From contig CAIWHQ010000164.1 of assembly GCA_903912465.1 (NCBI GenBank), positions 1-34,754 on the forward strand: DNA of 34,754 nt. Reading direction: 5' to 3'. Within the stretch, counting starts at the first letter, position 1. Each line of letters starts with the position of its first letter. The position numbers and the translations under genes were made by a program. This document shows positions 1 through 10,905 of this stretch, in pieces. Under the pieces are notes generated by a model that ran no database searches, was not told the origin of the DNA, and saw only the letters and a program-made list of their open reading frames with translations. This DNA comes from an uncultured Alphaproteobacteria bacterium. Lineage in GTDB: Bacteria; Pseudomonadota; Alphaproteobacteria; Caulobacterales; Caulobacteraceae.

Positions 1-981
1 GAGACGAAGAACCGTCACTATGCGCACGTGGACTGCCCCGGGCACGCTGACTACGTGAAGAACATGATCACGGGTGCGGCGCAGATGGACGGCGCGATCC
101 TTGTGGTGAGTGCCGCGGACGGCCCGATGCCGCAGACGCGCGAGCACATCCTCCTGGCTCGCCAGGTGGGGGTTCCGGCCCTGGTGGTCTACATGAACAA
201 GGTCGACCTTGTGGATGATCCGGAGCTTCTGGAGCTTGTGGAGATGGAGGTCCGCGAGCTTCTGTCTTCGTACAACTTCCCGGGCGATGACATTCCGATC
301 GTGAAGGGCTCTGCGAAGGTTGCCCTTGATGGTGGGGATCCGATCATTGGCGAGAACTCGATCCTGGAGCTGATGACGCAGGTGGATGCGTACATTCCGC
401 AGCCTGAGCGTCCTGTGGACCTTCCGTTCCTGATGCCTGTGGAAGACGTGTTCTCGATTTCTGGCCGCGGCACGGTTGTGACGGGTCGGATCGAGAAGGG
501 CATTGTGAAGGTTGGCGAGGAAGTCGAGATCGTTGGCATCCGTCCTGTTCAGAAGACGGTTTGCACGGGTGTCGAGATGTTCCGCAAGCTTCTGGACCAG
601 GGCCAGGCTGGCGACAACGTGGGCGTGCTCCTGCGGGGCACGAAGCGCGAGGACGTTGAGCGTGGGCAGGTTCTCTGCAAGCCGGGCTCGATCACGCCGC
701 ACACGAAGTTTGTGGCGGAGGCCTATATCCTGACGAAGGAGGAGGGCGGTCGTCACACGCCGTTCTTCACGAACTATCGTCCTCAGTTCTACTTCCGGAC
801 GACGGACGTGACGGGGATTGTTCGCCTGAAGGAAGGCGTTGAGATGATCATGCCCGGCGACAATGTGGAGCTGGACGTTGAGCTGATCACGCCGATCGCG
901 ATGGACCAGGGTCTTCGGTTCGCCATCCGCGAGGGTGGTCGTACGGTGGGCGCGGGTGTGGTCTCCAGGATCGTCGAGTAG
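1..981 (+). CDS. tuf: Elongation factor Tu (5' partial; begins before window)
   Basis: Frame 1 reads [49 protein letters not shown]..., the EF-Tu G domain (DCPGH, NKVD motifs), and continues to TAG at 981. Confidence 0.99.
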   Translation, partial: ETKNRHYAHVDCPGHADYVKNMITGAAQMDGAILVVSAADGPMPQTREHILLARQVGVPALVVYMNKVDLVDDPELLELVEMEVRELLSSYNFPGDDIPIVKGSAKVALDGGDPIIGENSILELMTQVDAYIPQPERPVDLPFLMPVEDVFSISGRGTVVTGRIEKGIVKVGEEVEIVGIRPVQKTVCTGVEMFRKLLDQGQAGDNVGVLLRGTKREDVERGQVLCKPGSITPHTKFVAEAYILTKEEGGRHTPFFTNYRPQFYFRTTDVTGIVRLKEGVEMIMPGDNVELDVELITPIAMDQGLRFAIREGGRTVGAGVVSRIVE

Positions 982-1017
982 GACGCACCTCTCCCCCGGC
1001 CTGACCGGGAAGGATCA

Positions 1018-1053
1018 GGGGCCGCGGAGATCACTCTCCGCGGCCCCTTTTCT
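1018..1053 (+). terminator. Rho-independent terminator downstream of tuf
   Basis: Perfect 13-bp stem ggggccgcggaga / tctccgcggcccc with a 4-nt loop (tcac), followed by ttttct. Confidence 0.93.
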
Positions 1054-1114
1054 ATGCGCCATGAGGCACGGCGGCCGGTTAGCGCGGGACTGGTCTTCAG
1101 CGCGGAGGCTTCGC

Positions 1115-1143
1115 TTGACGGCACCGAGTCGGCCAAGTATACC
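1115..1143 (+). promoter_or_regulatory. Candidate sigma70-type promoter for the S10 operon
   Basis: TTGACG (1115-1120), 17-nt spacer, TATACC (1138-1143), between the tuf terminator and rpsJ. Confidence 0.6.
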
Positions 1144-1394
1144 CGCGCCTTCTGTTGGACCGGCTGTGCCCGTCGACCTTGTGTCGGAGGGCAGACGCGG
1201 TTCGCAGAGCGGCTTGGATCCGGGGTGTAAACCCGGGGTGCTCGCAGGAGCCGATGCGAATGGTCGCGTGGGCTTCTTTTCGTTTTGCGGACTTTCGTGT
1301 GCGGGGGCCCCTGTCTGGGTGTCCGGAGTTGGTCTTTGAAATGGTCAATTGCACGCGGACGGGTCGCCGTCTGTAGGGGAAACTGAAGAGCGAT

Positions 1395-1703
<309 letters not shown>

Positions 1704-1715
1704 GGGGATCGGTCG

Positions 1716-2459
1716 ATGCGTACCGGCGTGATCGCCAAGAAAATGGGAATGGCTCGCTTCTTCGATGAAGACGGCGTGCATGTGCCCGTGACCGTGCTCA
1801 GCCTGGACGGCTGCGCTGTAACGGCCCAGCGTACCGAGGCGCGCGACGGTTACGTCGCCCTCCAGCTCGGTGCCGGCCTCCGGAAGCCCAAGAACACCAC
1901 CAAGCCCCTCCGCGGCCACTTCGCGAAGGCCGAGGTCGAGCCCCGTCACAAGGTTGCCGAGTTCCGCGTGTCTCCGGACAACCTGATCGACGTGGGCGCT
2001 GAACTGACCGCGGATCATTTCGTGGTTGGTCAGAAGGTCGACGTAACCGGGACGACCATCGGCAAGGGCTTTGCCGGGGCCATGAAGCGCTGGAATTTCG
2101 GCGGCATGCGCGCCACGCACGGTGTTTCCGTGTCGCACCGCGCCCATGGTTCCACCGGCCAGCGCCAGGATCCAGGCAAGACCTTCCGGGGCAAGAAGAT
2201 GGCCGGCCACCTTGGCCAGGAAACCGTCACCACCCTGGGCCTTACCGTCTGGCGCATCGACATCGACCGCGGCCTCATCATGGTCAAAGGATCGGTCCCG
2301 GGGTCTGAGGGCTCGTGGGTACGCATCCGTGACGCCGTGAAGGCCCAGCCGGTCGGTGTTCCGTTCCCGGGTGCCTTCCGCAAGGCGGGTCAGGCCGCGG
2401 CTCCTGTGGCTGAGGCCGCTCCGGCCGAAGAGGCCCCGCAAGCCGAGGGGCAGGAATAA
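1716..2459 (+). CDS. rplC: 50S ribosomal protein L3
   Basis: [20 protein letters not shown]..., gene order; Ala/Glu-rich C-terminal tail. Confidence 0.98.
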   Translation: MRTGVIAKKMGMARFFDEDGVHVPVTVLSLDGCAVTAQRTEARDGYVALQLGAGLRKPKNTTKPLRGHFAKAEVEPRHKVAEFRVSPDNLIDVGAELTADHFVVGQKVDVTGTTIGKGFAGAMKRWNFGGMRATHGVSVSHRAHGSTGQRQDPGKTFRGKKMAGHLGQETVTTLGLTVWRIDIDRGLIMVKGSVPGSEGSWVRIRDAVKAQPVGVPFPGAFRKAGQAAAPVAEAAPAEEAPQAEGQE

Positions 2460-3097
2460 TGAAACTCGACGTCATCAAGCTCGACGGCGGGAAGGGCGGT
2501 TCTATTGAACTGGCCGACGCCATCTTCGGTATCGAGGATATCCGGGGCGACATCCTTCAGCGGGTCGTGACCTGGCAACTGGCCAAGCGCCGCGCCGGGA
2601 CTCACAAGATCCAGGTCCGGAACGAAGTCTCCCGGACCAGTAAGAAGATGTACAAGCAGAAGGGCACCGGCGGCGCTCGTCACGGTTCGCGCCGTGCGGC
2701 CCAGTTCGTCGGCGGTGCCAAGGCCCACGGGCCTGTGGTTCGCAGCCACGCCTTTGACCTTCCCAAGAAGGTCCGCGCGCTGGCTCTGCGCCATGCGCTG
2801 TCCTCGAAGGTGCGGTCTGGAGACCTGGTCGTGGTGGATACCCTGGCCCTCAAGGACGCCAAGACCGCCGCGCTCCGCGCTTCGCTCGGTAAGATCGGTC
2901 TGGTCAACGCTCTGGTGATTGGTGGTCCTGAGGTGGATGGAAACTTCCGCCTCGCGGCCCGCAACATCCCGAATGTGGATGTGCTGCCGAACGCCGGCCT
3001 CAACGTCTACGACGTGCTGCGTCGCCGTACCCTGGTCCTCACCAAGGACGCGGTTGAAGCGATCAATGCCCGCTTTGCCGAGAAGGAGGCTGCGTGA
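2459..3097 (+). CDS. rplD: 50S ribosomal protein L4
   Basis: L4 signature [18 protein letters not shown]; overlaps the rplC stop. Confidence 0.98.
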   Translation: MKLDVIKLDGGKGGSIELADAIFGIEDIRGDILQRVVTWQLAKRRAGTHKIQVRNEVSRTSKKMYKQKGTGGARHGSRRAAQFVGGAKAHGPVVRSHAFDLPKKVRALALRHALSSKVRSGDLVVVDTLALKDAKTAALRASLGKIGLVNALVIGGPEVDGNFRLAARNIPNVDVLPNAGLNVYDVLRRRTLVLTKDAVEAINARFAEKEAA

Positions 3098-3396
3098 TGG
3101 CCATCCCCTCTGCCCGTCACTACGACACCATTCTCTCACCGGTGATCACTGAAAAGGCCACCCTGCTTTCTGAGCAGAACAAGGTGGTGTTCCGGGTCGC
3201 CCTCGACGCGACCAAGGTGGAAATCGCGGCGGCCGTCGAGGCCCTGTTCAAGGTCTCGGTGACCAAGGTCAACACCCTGAACGTGAAGGGAAAGACCAAG
3301 CGTTTCCGCGGTCGTGAAGGCCGTCGCTCGGACGTGAAAAAAGCTGTCGTGACCCTGGCCGAAGGCCAGTCCATCGACATCACCACGGGGCTTTGA
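3097..3396 (+). CDS. rplW: 50S ribosomal protein L23
   Basis: [29 protein letters not shown] track starts at the GTG at 3094, ATG at 3097 preferred. Confidence 0.96.
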   Translation: MAIPSARHYDTILSPVITEKATLLSEQNKVVFRVALDATKVEIAAAVEALFKVSVTKVNTLNVKGKTKRFRGREGRRSDVKKAVVTLAEGQSIDITTGL

Positions 3397-3400
3397 ACCG

Positions 3401-4237
3401 ATGGCTCTGAAGCAGTACAACCCGACTTCGCCCGGCCGGCGCGCCCTCGTGCTCATCGATCGGTCCGAACTCCACAAGGGGCGGCCCGAAAAGTCCCTCG
3501 TCGAAGGTCTGTCAAAGACCGGCGGCCGGGGCGGTGGCGGACGCATTGCCGTTCGTGTCCGTGGCGGCGGTGCCAAGCGCCTCTACCGCATGGTGGACTT
3601 CAAGCGCCGAAAGTTCGACGTCGTCGGCACGGTCGATCGGATTGAATATGATCCGAACCGGACGGCCTTTATCGCCCTTATCCGTTATGCGGACGGCGAG
3701 ATCGCCTACATCCTGGCCCCGCAGCGCCTCAAGGCTGGCGACCAGGTGATCGCGTCCGACCGCGCTGACGTGAAGCCAGGCAACGCAATGCCGCTGCGCT
3801 CCATGCCCATCGGTGCCATCATCCACAATATCGAGCTGAAGCCCCTCAAGGGTGGCCAGATCGCACGTTCAGCGGGTGCCTATGCCCAGCTGGTCGGTCG
3901 CGATGCCGGCTATGCACAGATCCGCCTGAACTCGGGCGAGCTGCGGATGGTTCCGGACGGCTGCATGGCCACGGTCGGCGCCGTGTCGAACCCGGACCAC
4001 ATGAACGAGGTCCTCGGCAAGGCAGGTCGTTCGCGCCACAAGGGTCGTCGCCCGCACGTCCGCGGCGTCGCCATGAACCCGGTCGATCACCCGCATGGCG
4101 GCGGTGAAGGCCGCACCTCTGGTGGCCGCCACCCGGTCACGCCCTGGGGCAAGCCAACGAAGGGCGCGCGTACCCGCACCAACAAGGCGACGGATAAGTT
4201 CATCATCCGCTCGCGTCACGCTCGGAAGGCTCGCTGA
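3401..4237 (+). CDS. rplB: 50S ribosomal protein L2
   Basis: [43 protein letters not shown]2 signature. Confidence 0.99.
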   Translation: MALKQYNPTSPGRRALVLIDRSELHKGRPEKSLVEGLSKTGGRGGGGRIAVRVRGGGAKRLYRMVDFKRRKFDVVGTVDRIEYDPNRTAFIALIRYADGEIAYILAPQRLKAGDQVIASDRADVKPGNAMPLRSMPIGAIIHNIELKPLKGGQIARSAGAYAQLVGRDAGYAQIRLNSGELRMVPDGCMATVGAVSNPDHMNEVLGKAGRSRHKGRRPHVRGVAMNPVDHPHGGGEGRTSGGRHPVTPWGKPTKGARTRTNKATDKFIIRSRHARKAR

Positions 4238-4240
4238 TCC

Positions 4241-4519
4241 ATGACCCGTTCCGTCTGGAAAGGACCGTTTGTCGACGGTTACCTGCTGAAGAAGGCGGAG
4301 GCTGTGCAGGTCTCCGGCCGCAAGGATGTCATCAAGACCTGGTCGCGCCGATCGACCATCATGCCGCAGTTCGTTGGTCTGACCTTTGGCGTCCACAACG
4401 GCCAGAAGCATGTGCCCGTCATCGTGTCCGAGGACATGGTCGGCATGAAGCTCGGCGAGTTCGCGCCAACCCGGTATTTCCCGGGTCACGCTGCGGATAA
4501 GAAGGCGAAGAGGAAGTAG
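4241..4519 (+). CDS. rpsS: 30S ribosomal protein S19
   Basis: [20 protein letters not shown]...[24 protein letters not shown]. Confidence 0.99.
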   Translation: MTRSVWKGPFVDGYLLKKAEAVQVSGRKDVIKTWSRRSTIMPQFVGLTFGVHNGQKHVPVIVSEDMVGMKLGEFAPTRYFPGHAADKKAKRK

Positions 4520-4521
4520 GC

Positions 4522-4902
4522 ATGTCCAAGCCAGCCAATCCACGTCGCCTGAAGCCCGCTGAGGCCATGGCCAAGGCCACCACCCTGCGGGTCAGCCCCC
4601 GGAAGCTGAACCTCGTTGCCCAGTCGATCCGCGGCCTCAAGGTGCAGCGGGCGCTCAACGAACTGGAGTTCAGCCACAAGCGGATCGCTCGCGATGTTCG
4701 CAAGGCGCTCTACTCGGCCATCTCCAACGCTGAGAACAACCACAACCTCGACATCGACTCCCTGGTCGTCGCAGAGGCCTACGTAGGCAAGAACCTGACG
4801 ATGAAGCGTTTTGCGGCCCGTGCCCGCGGCCGTGCATCCCGCATCCAGAAGCCTTTCAGCGAGATAACCATCGTGGTCCGTGAACTTGGTGAGGCCGCCT
4901 GA
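4522..4902 (+). CDS. rplV: 50S ribosomal protein L22
   Basis: [23 protein letters not shown]..., C-terminal [20 protein letters not shown]. Confidence 0.98.
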   Translation: MSKPANPRRLKPAEAMAKATTLRVSPRKLNLVAQSIRGLKVQRALNELEFSHKRIARDVRKALYSAISNAENNHNLDIDSLVVAEAYVGKNLTMKRFAARARGRASRIQKPFSEITIVVRELGEAA

Positions 4903-5663
4903 TGGGCCAGAAAGTAAATCCTGTCGGGCTTCGCCTTGGCATCAATCGCACCTGGGACAGCCGCTGGTTTGCGGGAGGGACCGACTACGGACGCCTCCTG
5001 CACGAGGACATCAAGGTCAGGGCGCAGCTGAAGAAGCGTCTCTACCAGGCCGGCGTCAGCCGGATCATCATCGAACGCCCGCACAAGAAGTGCCGGATCA
5101 CCATCTATGCCGCGCGCCCAGGCGTGATCATCGGCAAGAAGGGCGCCGACATTGAGAAGCTGCGCAAGGATGTCGCGGCCATCACGGGCGGCGAGGTTCA
5201 CCTGAACATTGTCGAGATCCGCAAGCCGGAGGCCGACGCCCAGCTCATCGCCGAGAACATTACGGCGCAGCTTGAGCGCCGGATCGCCTTCAGGCGAGCC
5301 ATGAAGCGGGCCATGCAGTCGGCCATGCGGCTCGGCGCGAAAGGTATCCGCATCAACGTTGCCGGTCGTCTGGGCGGAGCGGAGATCGCCCGCATGGAGT
5401 GGTACAAGGAAGGCCGCGTGCCGCTCCACACCCTGCGTGCGGACATGGACTTCGGCTTTGCCGAGGCCAAGACGACCTACGGTATCATTGGCGTGAAGGT
5501 CTGGGTGTTCAAGGGCGAGGTCCTGGAGCACGACCCGATGGCAATGGACAAGCGTCTGGCCACTGAATCCGGCCCGGCCGGTGAGGGTGGCGGACGTGAA
5601 CGCTCCGGTGATCGTCCGGACAGGGGTCCGCGCCGCGACCGCCGCGAGACCGCGGGAGCCTAA
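4902..5663 (+). CDS. rpsC: 30S ribosomal protein S3
   Basis: [26 protein letters not shown]-domain [14 protein letters not shown]. Confidence 0.99.
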   Translation: MGQKVNPVGLRLGINRTWDSRWFAGGTDYGRLLHEDIKVRAQLKKRLYQAGVSRIIIERPHKKCRITIYAARPGVIIGKKGADIEKLRKDVAAITGGEVHLNIVEIRKPEADAQLIAENITAQLERRIAFRRAMKRAMQSAMRLGAKGIRINVAGRLGGAEIARMEWYKEGRVPLHTLRADMDFGFAEAKTTYGIIGVKVWVFKGEVLEHDPMAMDKRLATESGPAGEGGGRERSGDRPDRGPRRDRRETAGA

Positions 5664-5672
5664 GAGACAGCC

Positions 5673-6101
5673 ATGCTTTCCCCGAAGAAAACCAAGTACC
5701 GCAAGCAGTTCAAGGGCAAGATCCATGGGACGGCCAAGAGCGGCTTCACGCTGAACTTCGGCTCCTATGGGCTGAAGTCCGTCGAACCTGAGCGGATCAC
5801 CGCCCGGCAGATCGAAGCCGCTCGTCGGGCGATCACACGCCAGATGAAGCGTCAGGGCCGGGTCTGGATCCGGATCTTCCCGGACGTGCCGGTCACCGAC
5901 AAGCCTGCGGAAGTGCGGATGGGCAAGGGCAAGGGGTCCGTCGAGTACTGGGCCGCCCGGGTGCACCCCGGACGGATCATGTTCGAGATCGACGGTGTTC
6001 CTGATGATATCGCGCGGGAGGCTCTTCGCCTCGGCGCGGCGAAGTTGCCGGTCAAGACCCGCATCGTCACCCGTATCGACGCTGTCGCGGAGCACGCTTG
6101 A
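5673..6101 (+). CDS. rplP: 50S ribosomal protein L16
   Basis: [19 protein letters not shown]...[16 protein letters not shown]. Confidence 0.99.
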   Translation: MLSPKKTKYRKQFKGKIHGTAKSGFTLNFGSYGLKSVEPERITARQIEAARRAITRQMKRQGRVWIRIFPDVPVTDKPAEVRMGKGKGSVEYWAARVHPGRIMFEIDGVPDDIAREALRLGAAKLPVKTRIVTRIDAVAEHA

Positions 6102-6295
6102 TGAATATCCAGGATATCCAGGGCATGACCCCCGACCAGCTCTCCGAGAGCCTGCTGTCGCTGAAGAAGGAGCAGTTCAACCTGCGCTTCCAGGCGGCCA
6201 CAGGCCAGGTCGAGAAGACCCACCGCGCCGGCGAGGTCCGCAGGGACATCGCCCGGATCAAGACCGTCCTGCGCAGCCGCCAGGCCACGGCCTAG
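6101..6295 (+). CDS. rpmC: 50S ribosomal protein L29
   Basis: [31 protein letters not shown] at 6101 preferred over TTG at 6098. Confidence 0.97.
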   Translation: MNIQDIQGMTPDQLSESLLSLKKEQFNLRFQAATGQVEKTHRAGEVRRDIARIKTVLRSRQATA

Positions 6296-6306
6296 GGAGT
6301 ACGAGC

Positions 6307-6558
6307 ATGCCGAAACGAATTCTTGAAGGCGTCGTCGTCTCCGACAAGGGCGACAAGACCATCGTTGTGAAGGTGGAGCGCACCTTCCTGCATCCGGTGC
6401 TGAAGAAGACCGTCCGCCGGTCGAAGAAGTACCATGCCCATGACGAGGCCAATACCTACCAGGCGGGTGAGATCGCCCGCATCATCGAGTGCGCTCCGCG
6501 CTCCAAGACCAAGACCTGGGAAGCCCTGCCTAAGGCAGCAGCTTCGCAGGCATCCTGA
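6307..6558 (+). CDS. rpsQ: 30S ribosomal protein S17
   Basis: [47 protein letters not shown]; internal ATG of the longer ORF 5995-6558. Confidence 0.97.
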   Translation: MPKRILEGVVVSDKGDKTIVVKVERTFLHPVLKKTVRRSKKYHAHDEANTYQAGEIARIIECAPRSKTKTWEALPKAAASQAS

Positions 6559-6571
6559 GGGAGGCTGATTC

Positions 6572-6940
6572 ATGATCCAGATGCAGACCAACCTCGAAGT
6601 GGCTGACAACTCCGGTGCCCGCCGTGTCATGTGCATCAAGGTTCTGGGCGGTGCGGGGCGTCGCTACGCCGGCGTCGGCGACAAGATTGTCGTGTCGGTG
6701 AAGGAAGCGATTCCGCGGGGACGCGTTAAGAAGGGCGACGTCCTCCAGGCGATCGTCGTTCGGACCTCCCAGGCCATCAAGCGCAAGGACGGGTCCCTGA
6801 TCCGCTTCGACCGCAACGCTGCCGTCATTGTCAACAAGCAGAGCGAGCCCATCGGCACCCGTATCTTCGGACCGGTTCCGCGCGAACTTCGCGCCAAGAA
6901 CCACATGAAGATCATCTCGCTCGCCCCCGAGGTGCTGTAA
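6572..6940 (+). CDS. rplN: 50S ribosomal protein L14
   Basis: [27 protein letters not shown]. Confidence 0.99.
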   Translation: MIQMQTNLEVADNSGARRVMCIKVLGGAGRRYAGVGDKIVVSVKEAIPRGRVKKGDVLQAIVVRTSQAIKRKDGSLIRFDRNAAVIVNKQSEPIGTRIFGPVPRELRAKNHMKIISLAPEVL

Positions 6941-7254
6941 TGGCCGCCAAGATCAAGAAGGGTGACCGCGTTGTGGTCCTCGCCGGGAAGGACAAGGGCC
7001 GCCAGGGTTCAGTCCTGAAGGTCATCCCGAAGGAAGATCGGGTCGTGGTCGAGGGGATCAATATGATCCAGCGTCATACCCGGGCGACCCAAGCCGATCC
7101 TCAGGGCGGCATTCGCTCCCGCGAGGCGGCCCTGCATGTCTCCAACGTCGCCATCGTCGATTCCAAAGGCAAGCCGACCCGTGTCGGCTTCCGGGTCGAG
7201 GACGGCAAGAAGGTCCGCGTGGCCAAGACCACCGGAGAGGTCATCAATGGCTGA
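6940..7254 (+). CDS. rplX: 50S ribosomal protein L24
   Basis: [43 protein letters not shown] (KOW motif). Confidence 0.98.
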   Translation: MAAKIKKGDRVVVLAGKDKGRQGSVLKVIPKEDRVVVEGINMIQRHTRATQADPQGGIRSREAALHVSNVAIVDSKGKPTRVGFRVEDGKKVRVAKTTGEVING

Positions 7255-7804
7255 TCAAGCTTACGAGCCGAGGCTGAAGACCGATTATCGCCAGCGCATC
7301 CGCGGGGCGATGAAGGAACAGTTCAGCTACACAAACGAAATGCAGATCCCACGCCTGGACAAGATCGTCCTGAACATGGGTATCGGCGAGGCTGTCGCGG
7401 ACTCCAAAAAGGTCCAGTCGGCGATCGCCGACCTGACACGTATCGCGGGCCAAAAGCCTGTAACCACAAAAGCGCGGAACTCCATCGCCGGCTTCAAGCT
7501 GCGCGAGGGCATGGTGATCGGTGCCAAGGTCACCCTGCGCAAGGATAGAATGTACGAGTTCCTGGACCGGCTAATCACCATTGCGCTTCCGCGGGTGAAG
7601 GATTTCCGGGGACTTAAGCCCACGTCGTTCGATGGTCGCGGCAACTATGCCATGGGTCTTAGGGAACATATCGTTTTCCCTGAAATCAACTACGACCAGA
7701 TCGATCAAATGTGGGGCATGGATATTATCGTCGCCACGACTGCGAAGACCGATGAAGAAGCCCGCCATCTTCTTCGGGAATTCCAGTTCCCGTTCAACGC
7801 TTAA
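7247..7804 (+). CDS. rplE: 50S ribosomal protein L5
   Basis: [25 protein letters not shown]...[19 protein letters not shown]; in-frame ATG at 7247 inside ORF 7136-7804. Confidence 0.98.
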   Translation: MADQAYEPRLKTDYRQRIRGAMKEQFSYTNEMQIPRLDKIVLNMGIGEAVADSKKVQSAIADLTRIAGQKPVTTKARNSIAGFKLREGMVIGAKVTLRKDRMYEFLDRLITIALPRVKDFRGLKPTSFDGRGNYAMGLREHIVFPEINYDQIDQMWGMDIIVATTAKTDEEARHLLREFQFPFNA

Positions 7805-7825
7805 CGGACGGGAAGGAAAGGTAAC

Positions 7826-8131
7826 ATGGCCAAGAAGAGCGCCGTCAACCGTAACGAGAGGGTCAAGCTGCTCGTAAAGCGCTACGCCGCGCGCCGTGAG
7901 GTGCTGAAGGCGATCGCCAATAACGAGAGCCTGCCGCTCGAGGATCGTTTTGAGGCCCGCCTCAAACTCGCCGAGCTGCCCCGCAGTTCGTCGAAGGTCC
8001 GGATCCGTAACCGCTGCGAGGTCACAGGCCGTCCGCGTGCCTATTACCGCAAGCTTAGGATGAGCCGGATCGCCCTGCGCGAACTCGGCTCTCAGGGCCA
8101 GATTCCTGGCCTTGTGAAGTCGAGCTGGTGA
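7826..8131 (+). CDS. rpsN: 30S ribosomal protein S14 (zinc-independent C- form)
   Basis: [24 protein letters not shown]...[41 protein letters not shown]. Confidence 0.98.
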   Translation: MAKKSAVNRNERVKLLVKRYAARREVLKAIANNESLPLEDRFEARLKLAELPRSSSKVRIRNRCEVTGRPRAYYRKLRMSRIALRELGSQGQIPGLVKSSW

Positions 8132-8141
8132 GGAGGGTCCC

Positions 8142-8537
8142 ATGGTGAACGACCCCGTTGGCGATATGATCGCCCGCATCAAGAACGCCGCTACCCGCGG
8201 CCGTTCGAAGGTTTCCTGCCCGGCTTCGAAGATGCGCGCCCGCGTGCTCGACGTTCTGGCCGAGGAAGGCTACATCCGCGGTTACCAGATGGTGGAGACG
8301 CCTGGTGCCTTCCCTGAGTTCGAGATCGAACTGAAGTACTTCGACGGCCAGCCGGTCATCGTGGAAATTCGTCGGGTCTCCAAGCCTGGCCGCCGGGTCT
8401 ACTCGTCCATCAAGGACCTGAAGCCCATTAAGAACGGCCTCGGCATTTCGGTTCTTTCTACGCCCAAGGGCGTCATGTCGGACGCGGCGGCGCGTGACGC
8501 CAACGTGGGCGGCGAAGTCCTGCTACGGGTGTACTGA
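8142..8537 (+). CDS. rpsH: 30S ribosomal protein S8
   Basis: [34 protein letters not shown]...[20 protein letters not shown]. Confidence 0.99.
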   Translation: MVNDPVGDMIARIKNAATRGRSKVSCPASKMRARVLDVLAEEGYIRGYQMVETPGAFPEFEIELKYFDGQPVIVEIRRVSKPGRRVYSSIKDLKPIKNGLGISVLSTPKGVMSDAAARDANVGGEVLLRVY

Positions 8538-8538
8538 T

Positions 8539-9072
8539 ATGTCCCGGATCGGAAAGAAGGCGATTCCGACGCCTGCTGGCGTCGCGGTGACCATCGACGG
8601 TCAGACCCTGACGGTTAAGGGCCCCAAGGGGCAGCTGTCCTGGACCCTGCCGGAAGAGATCGAACTGCGTCATGAAGGCGCAGAGATCCTCGTGTCCAAG
8701 CGCGTAGAAACCACCCGCGCCCAGGCGATGTGGGGCCTGTCCCGCACCCTGGTGAGCAACATGGTGGTGGGCGTGTCGGCCGGGTACGAGGAAGCCCTCG
8801 AACTTGTGGGCGTGGGTTATCGCGCGCAGATGAAGGGCGACGCCCTGAGCCTGCAGCTCGGGTTCAGCCACGAAGTGGATCTGCCACCACCCGCAGGTAT
8901 CGCCTTCACAGTTCCCAAGCAGACTGAAATCAGGATCAGCGGAATCGACAAGCAGGCGGTTGGTGAGATCGCCGCGCGCATTCGTCGGATCCGTCCGCCC
9001 GAGCCGTATAAGGGCAAGGGTGTTCGCTATCTCGGCGAAAAGGTCCGTCGCAAGGAAGGCAAGAAGAAGTAG
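8539..9072 (+). CDS. rplF: 50S ribosomal protein L6
   Basis: [33 protein letters not shown]; in-frame ATG at 8539. Confidence 0.98.
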   Translation: MSRIGKKAIPTPAGVAVTIDGQTLTVKGPKGQLSWTLPEEIELRHEGAEILVSKRVETTRAQAMWGLSRTLVSNMVVGVSAGYEEALELVGVGYRAQMKGDALSLQLGFSHEVDLPPPAGIAFTVPKQTEIRISGIDKQAVGEIAARIRRIRPPEPYKGKGVRYLGEKVRRKEGKKK

Positions 9073-9075
9073 GCC

Positions 9076-9432
9076 ATGGCTGTTTCCACCCGTGACTCCG
9101 CCAAGCGGCGGTCCGAGCGCACCCGCATCCGGCTCCGCAAGCTGGCCAATGGCCGGCCGCGTCTTTCCGTGTTCCGTTCGTCCAAGAACATCTACGCTCA
9201 GGTCATTGATGACGAGAAGGGCGTAACGCTCGCCTCGGCATCGACCCTCGAGACCGATGCGCCCGAGAAGGGCTCCGACAAGGCCGCTGCGGCCCGGATC
9301 GGTGCCCTTGTGGCCCAGCGTGCCCTCGAGAAGGGCGTGAAGGATGTCGTCTTCGATCGGGGCGGCTACATCTATCACGGCCGGGTCAAGGCCCTGGCCG
9401 ACGCCGCGCGTGAAGCCGGCCTGAACTTCTAG
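9076..9432 (+). CDS. rplR: 50S ribosomal protein L18
   Basis: [42 protein letters not shown]. Confidence 0.98.
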   Translation: MAVSTRDSAKRRSERTRIRLRKLANGRPRLSVFRSSKNIYAQVIDDEKGVTLASASTLETDAPEKGSDKAAAARIGALVAQRALEKGVKDVVFDRGGYIYHGRVKALADAAREAGLNF

Positions 9433-9441
9433 GGGTAATTG

Positions 9442-10044
9442 ATGGCTCGTGGAAACGAACAGCGTGGCGACGGCGGACAACGCCGCGGACGAGACCGGGG
9501 CGCCCCTTCAGAGGAGCGCGCCGAGTCCGACATCGTCGAGAAACTGGTTCACATCAACCGCGTCGCGGCGACTGTGAAAGGCGGGCGGCGGTTCTCGTTC
9601 GCGGCCCTCATGGTGGTCGGCGACCAGAAGGGGCGCGTCGGCTTCGGTCATGGCAAGGCCCGTGAGGTTCCCGAGGCCATCCGCAAGGCCACCGAGGAAG
9701 CCAAGAAGACGATGATCCGCGTGCCGCTTCGCGAGAGCCGCACCCTGCACCACGACGGCGCAGGCCGCTGGGGCGCGGGCAAGGTCATGGTCCGCTCTGC
9801 GCCTCCTGGTACCGGCGTCATCGCCGGCGGCCCGATGCGCGCCGTGCTTGAAACCCTTGGCGTCCAGGACGTCGTCGGCAAGTCGGTCGGATCGTCCAAC
9901 CCCTACAACATGGTCCGTGCGACCTTCGAGGCGCTGAAGGCCCAGTCTTCGCCGCGCCAGATCGCCTCGAAGCGGGGCAAGAAGGTTGCTGACGTCCTCG
10001 GTCGCCGCGCCGATGGCGCCTCGGCCGCCGCCGACGGAGAATGA
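9442..10044 (+). CDS. rpsE: 30S ribosomal protein S5
   Basis: [52 protein letters not shown]. Confidence 0.98.
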   Translation: MARGNEQRGDGGQRRGRDRGAPSEERAESDIVEKLVHINRVAATVKGGRRFSFAALMVVGDQKGRVGFGHGKAREVPEAIRKATEEAKKTMIRVPLRESRTLHHDGAGRWGAGKVMVRSAPPGTGVIAGGPMRAVLETLGVQDVVGKSVGSSNPYNMVRATFEALKAQSSPRQIASKRGKKVADVLGRRADGASAAADGE

Positions 10045-10226
10045 ACATGACCAAGGTCACCGTTCGTCAGATCGCCAGCCCTATCCGGCGCAAGAAGGAC
10101 CAGCGCGCGACCCTCGTCGGCCTGGGCCTCAACCGTATCGGTCGTGTCTCCATACTTGAGGACACGCCTTCCGTCCGTGGCATGATCGCCAAGGTCCATC
10201 ACCTGGTTGAGGTGGTTTCCGCCTGA
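10041..10226 (+). CDS. rpmD: 50S ribosomal protein L30
   Basis: [54 protein letters not shown]. Confidence 0.97.
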   Translation: MNMTKVTVRQIASPIRRKKDQRATLVGLGLNRIGRVSILEDTPSVRGMIAKVHHLVEVVSA

Positions 10227-10312
10227 CCGTCCGCGCTTCATCCGAAGCGCCAACATCGTCAAAGCCGAGTCGGGTGGTTCGCCCGGCGACAGATCTCAGG
10301 AGAGAGGCGCAG

Positions 10313-10825
10313 ATGACCAAGCTCAATGAACTCGCACCAAGCCCCGGTTCCGTGAAGGGCCGCATGCGCGTCGGTCGCGGTCCCGGTTCTGGCAAGGGCA
10401 AGACCGCCGGTCGCGGCGTCAAGGGCCAGAAGTCCCGGACGGGCGTATCGATCGCCGGCTTCGAGGGCGGCCAGATGCCGCTCCACATGCGGATGCCCAA
10501 GCGGGGCTTCAACAACCCCTTCGCGCTTGAGTTCGCGGAAGTGAATCTGTGGCGCCTGGAGCAGGCGGTCGCCGCCGGCAAGCTCGACGCCAAGGCGCCG
10601 ATCGACGCTGCCGCCCTGGTCGCGTCCGGCGTGGTCCGGCGCCCCCTGGATGGCATCAAGCTGCTGGGAAAGGGCGAACTGACGTCCAAGCTCAACCTGA
10701 CCGTCTACGCCGCCTCTGCAGCCGCCAAGGCGGCTGTCGAGAAGGCGGGGGGCACGGTGACGACCACTGCGCCGGTCGACACCGGCGAGCCCAAGGGCAA
10801 GCTTCAGAAGAAGGTCCGGGCCTGA
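10313..10825 (+). CDS. rplO: 50S ribosomal protein L15
   Basis: [44 protein letters not shown]; in-frame ATG preceded by aggagag. Confidence 0.98.
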   Translation: MTKLNELAPSPGSVKGRMRVGRGPGSGKGKTAGRGVKGQKSRTGVSIAGFEGGQMPLHMRMPKRGFNNPFALEFAEVNLWRLEQAVAAGKLDAKAPIDAAALVASGVVRRPLDGIKLLGKGELTSKLNLTVYAASAAAKAAVEKAGGTVTTTAPVDTGEPKGKLQKKVRA

Positions 10826-10905
10826 TCCAGGATCGGGAGCGCCGCGAGGGCTGACAGGGCCCCGCGCGCACCCTATCTTGGTTGGCTTACCAGTGAGGGT
10901 GTCCC

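Noticed and set aside
5560-5663. Charged C-terminal extension of S3 and Ala/Glu-rich tails of L3 and S5
   Set aside because: Low-complexity tails on these r-proteins are common in high-GC alphaproteobacteria.
4779-6095. 438-aa minus-strand ORF antisense to rplV-rpsC-rplP
   Set aside because: Same shadow-ORF effect; the opposite strand carries unambiguous ribosomal proteins.
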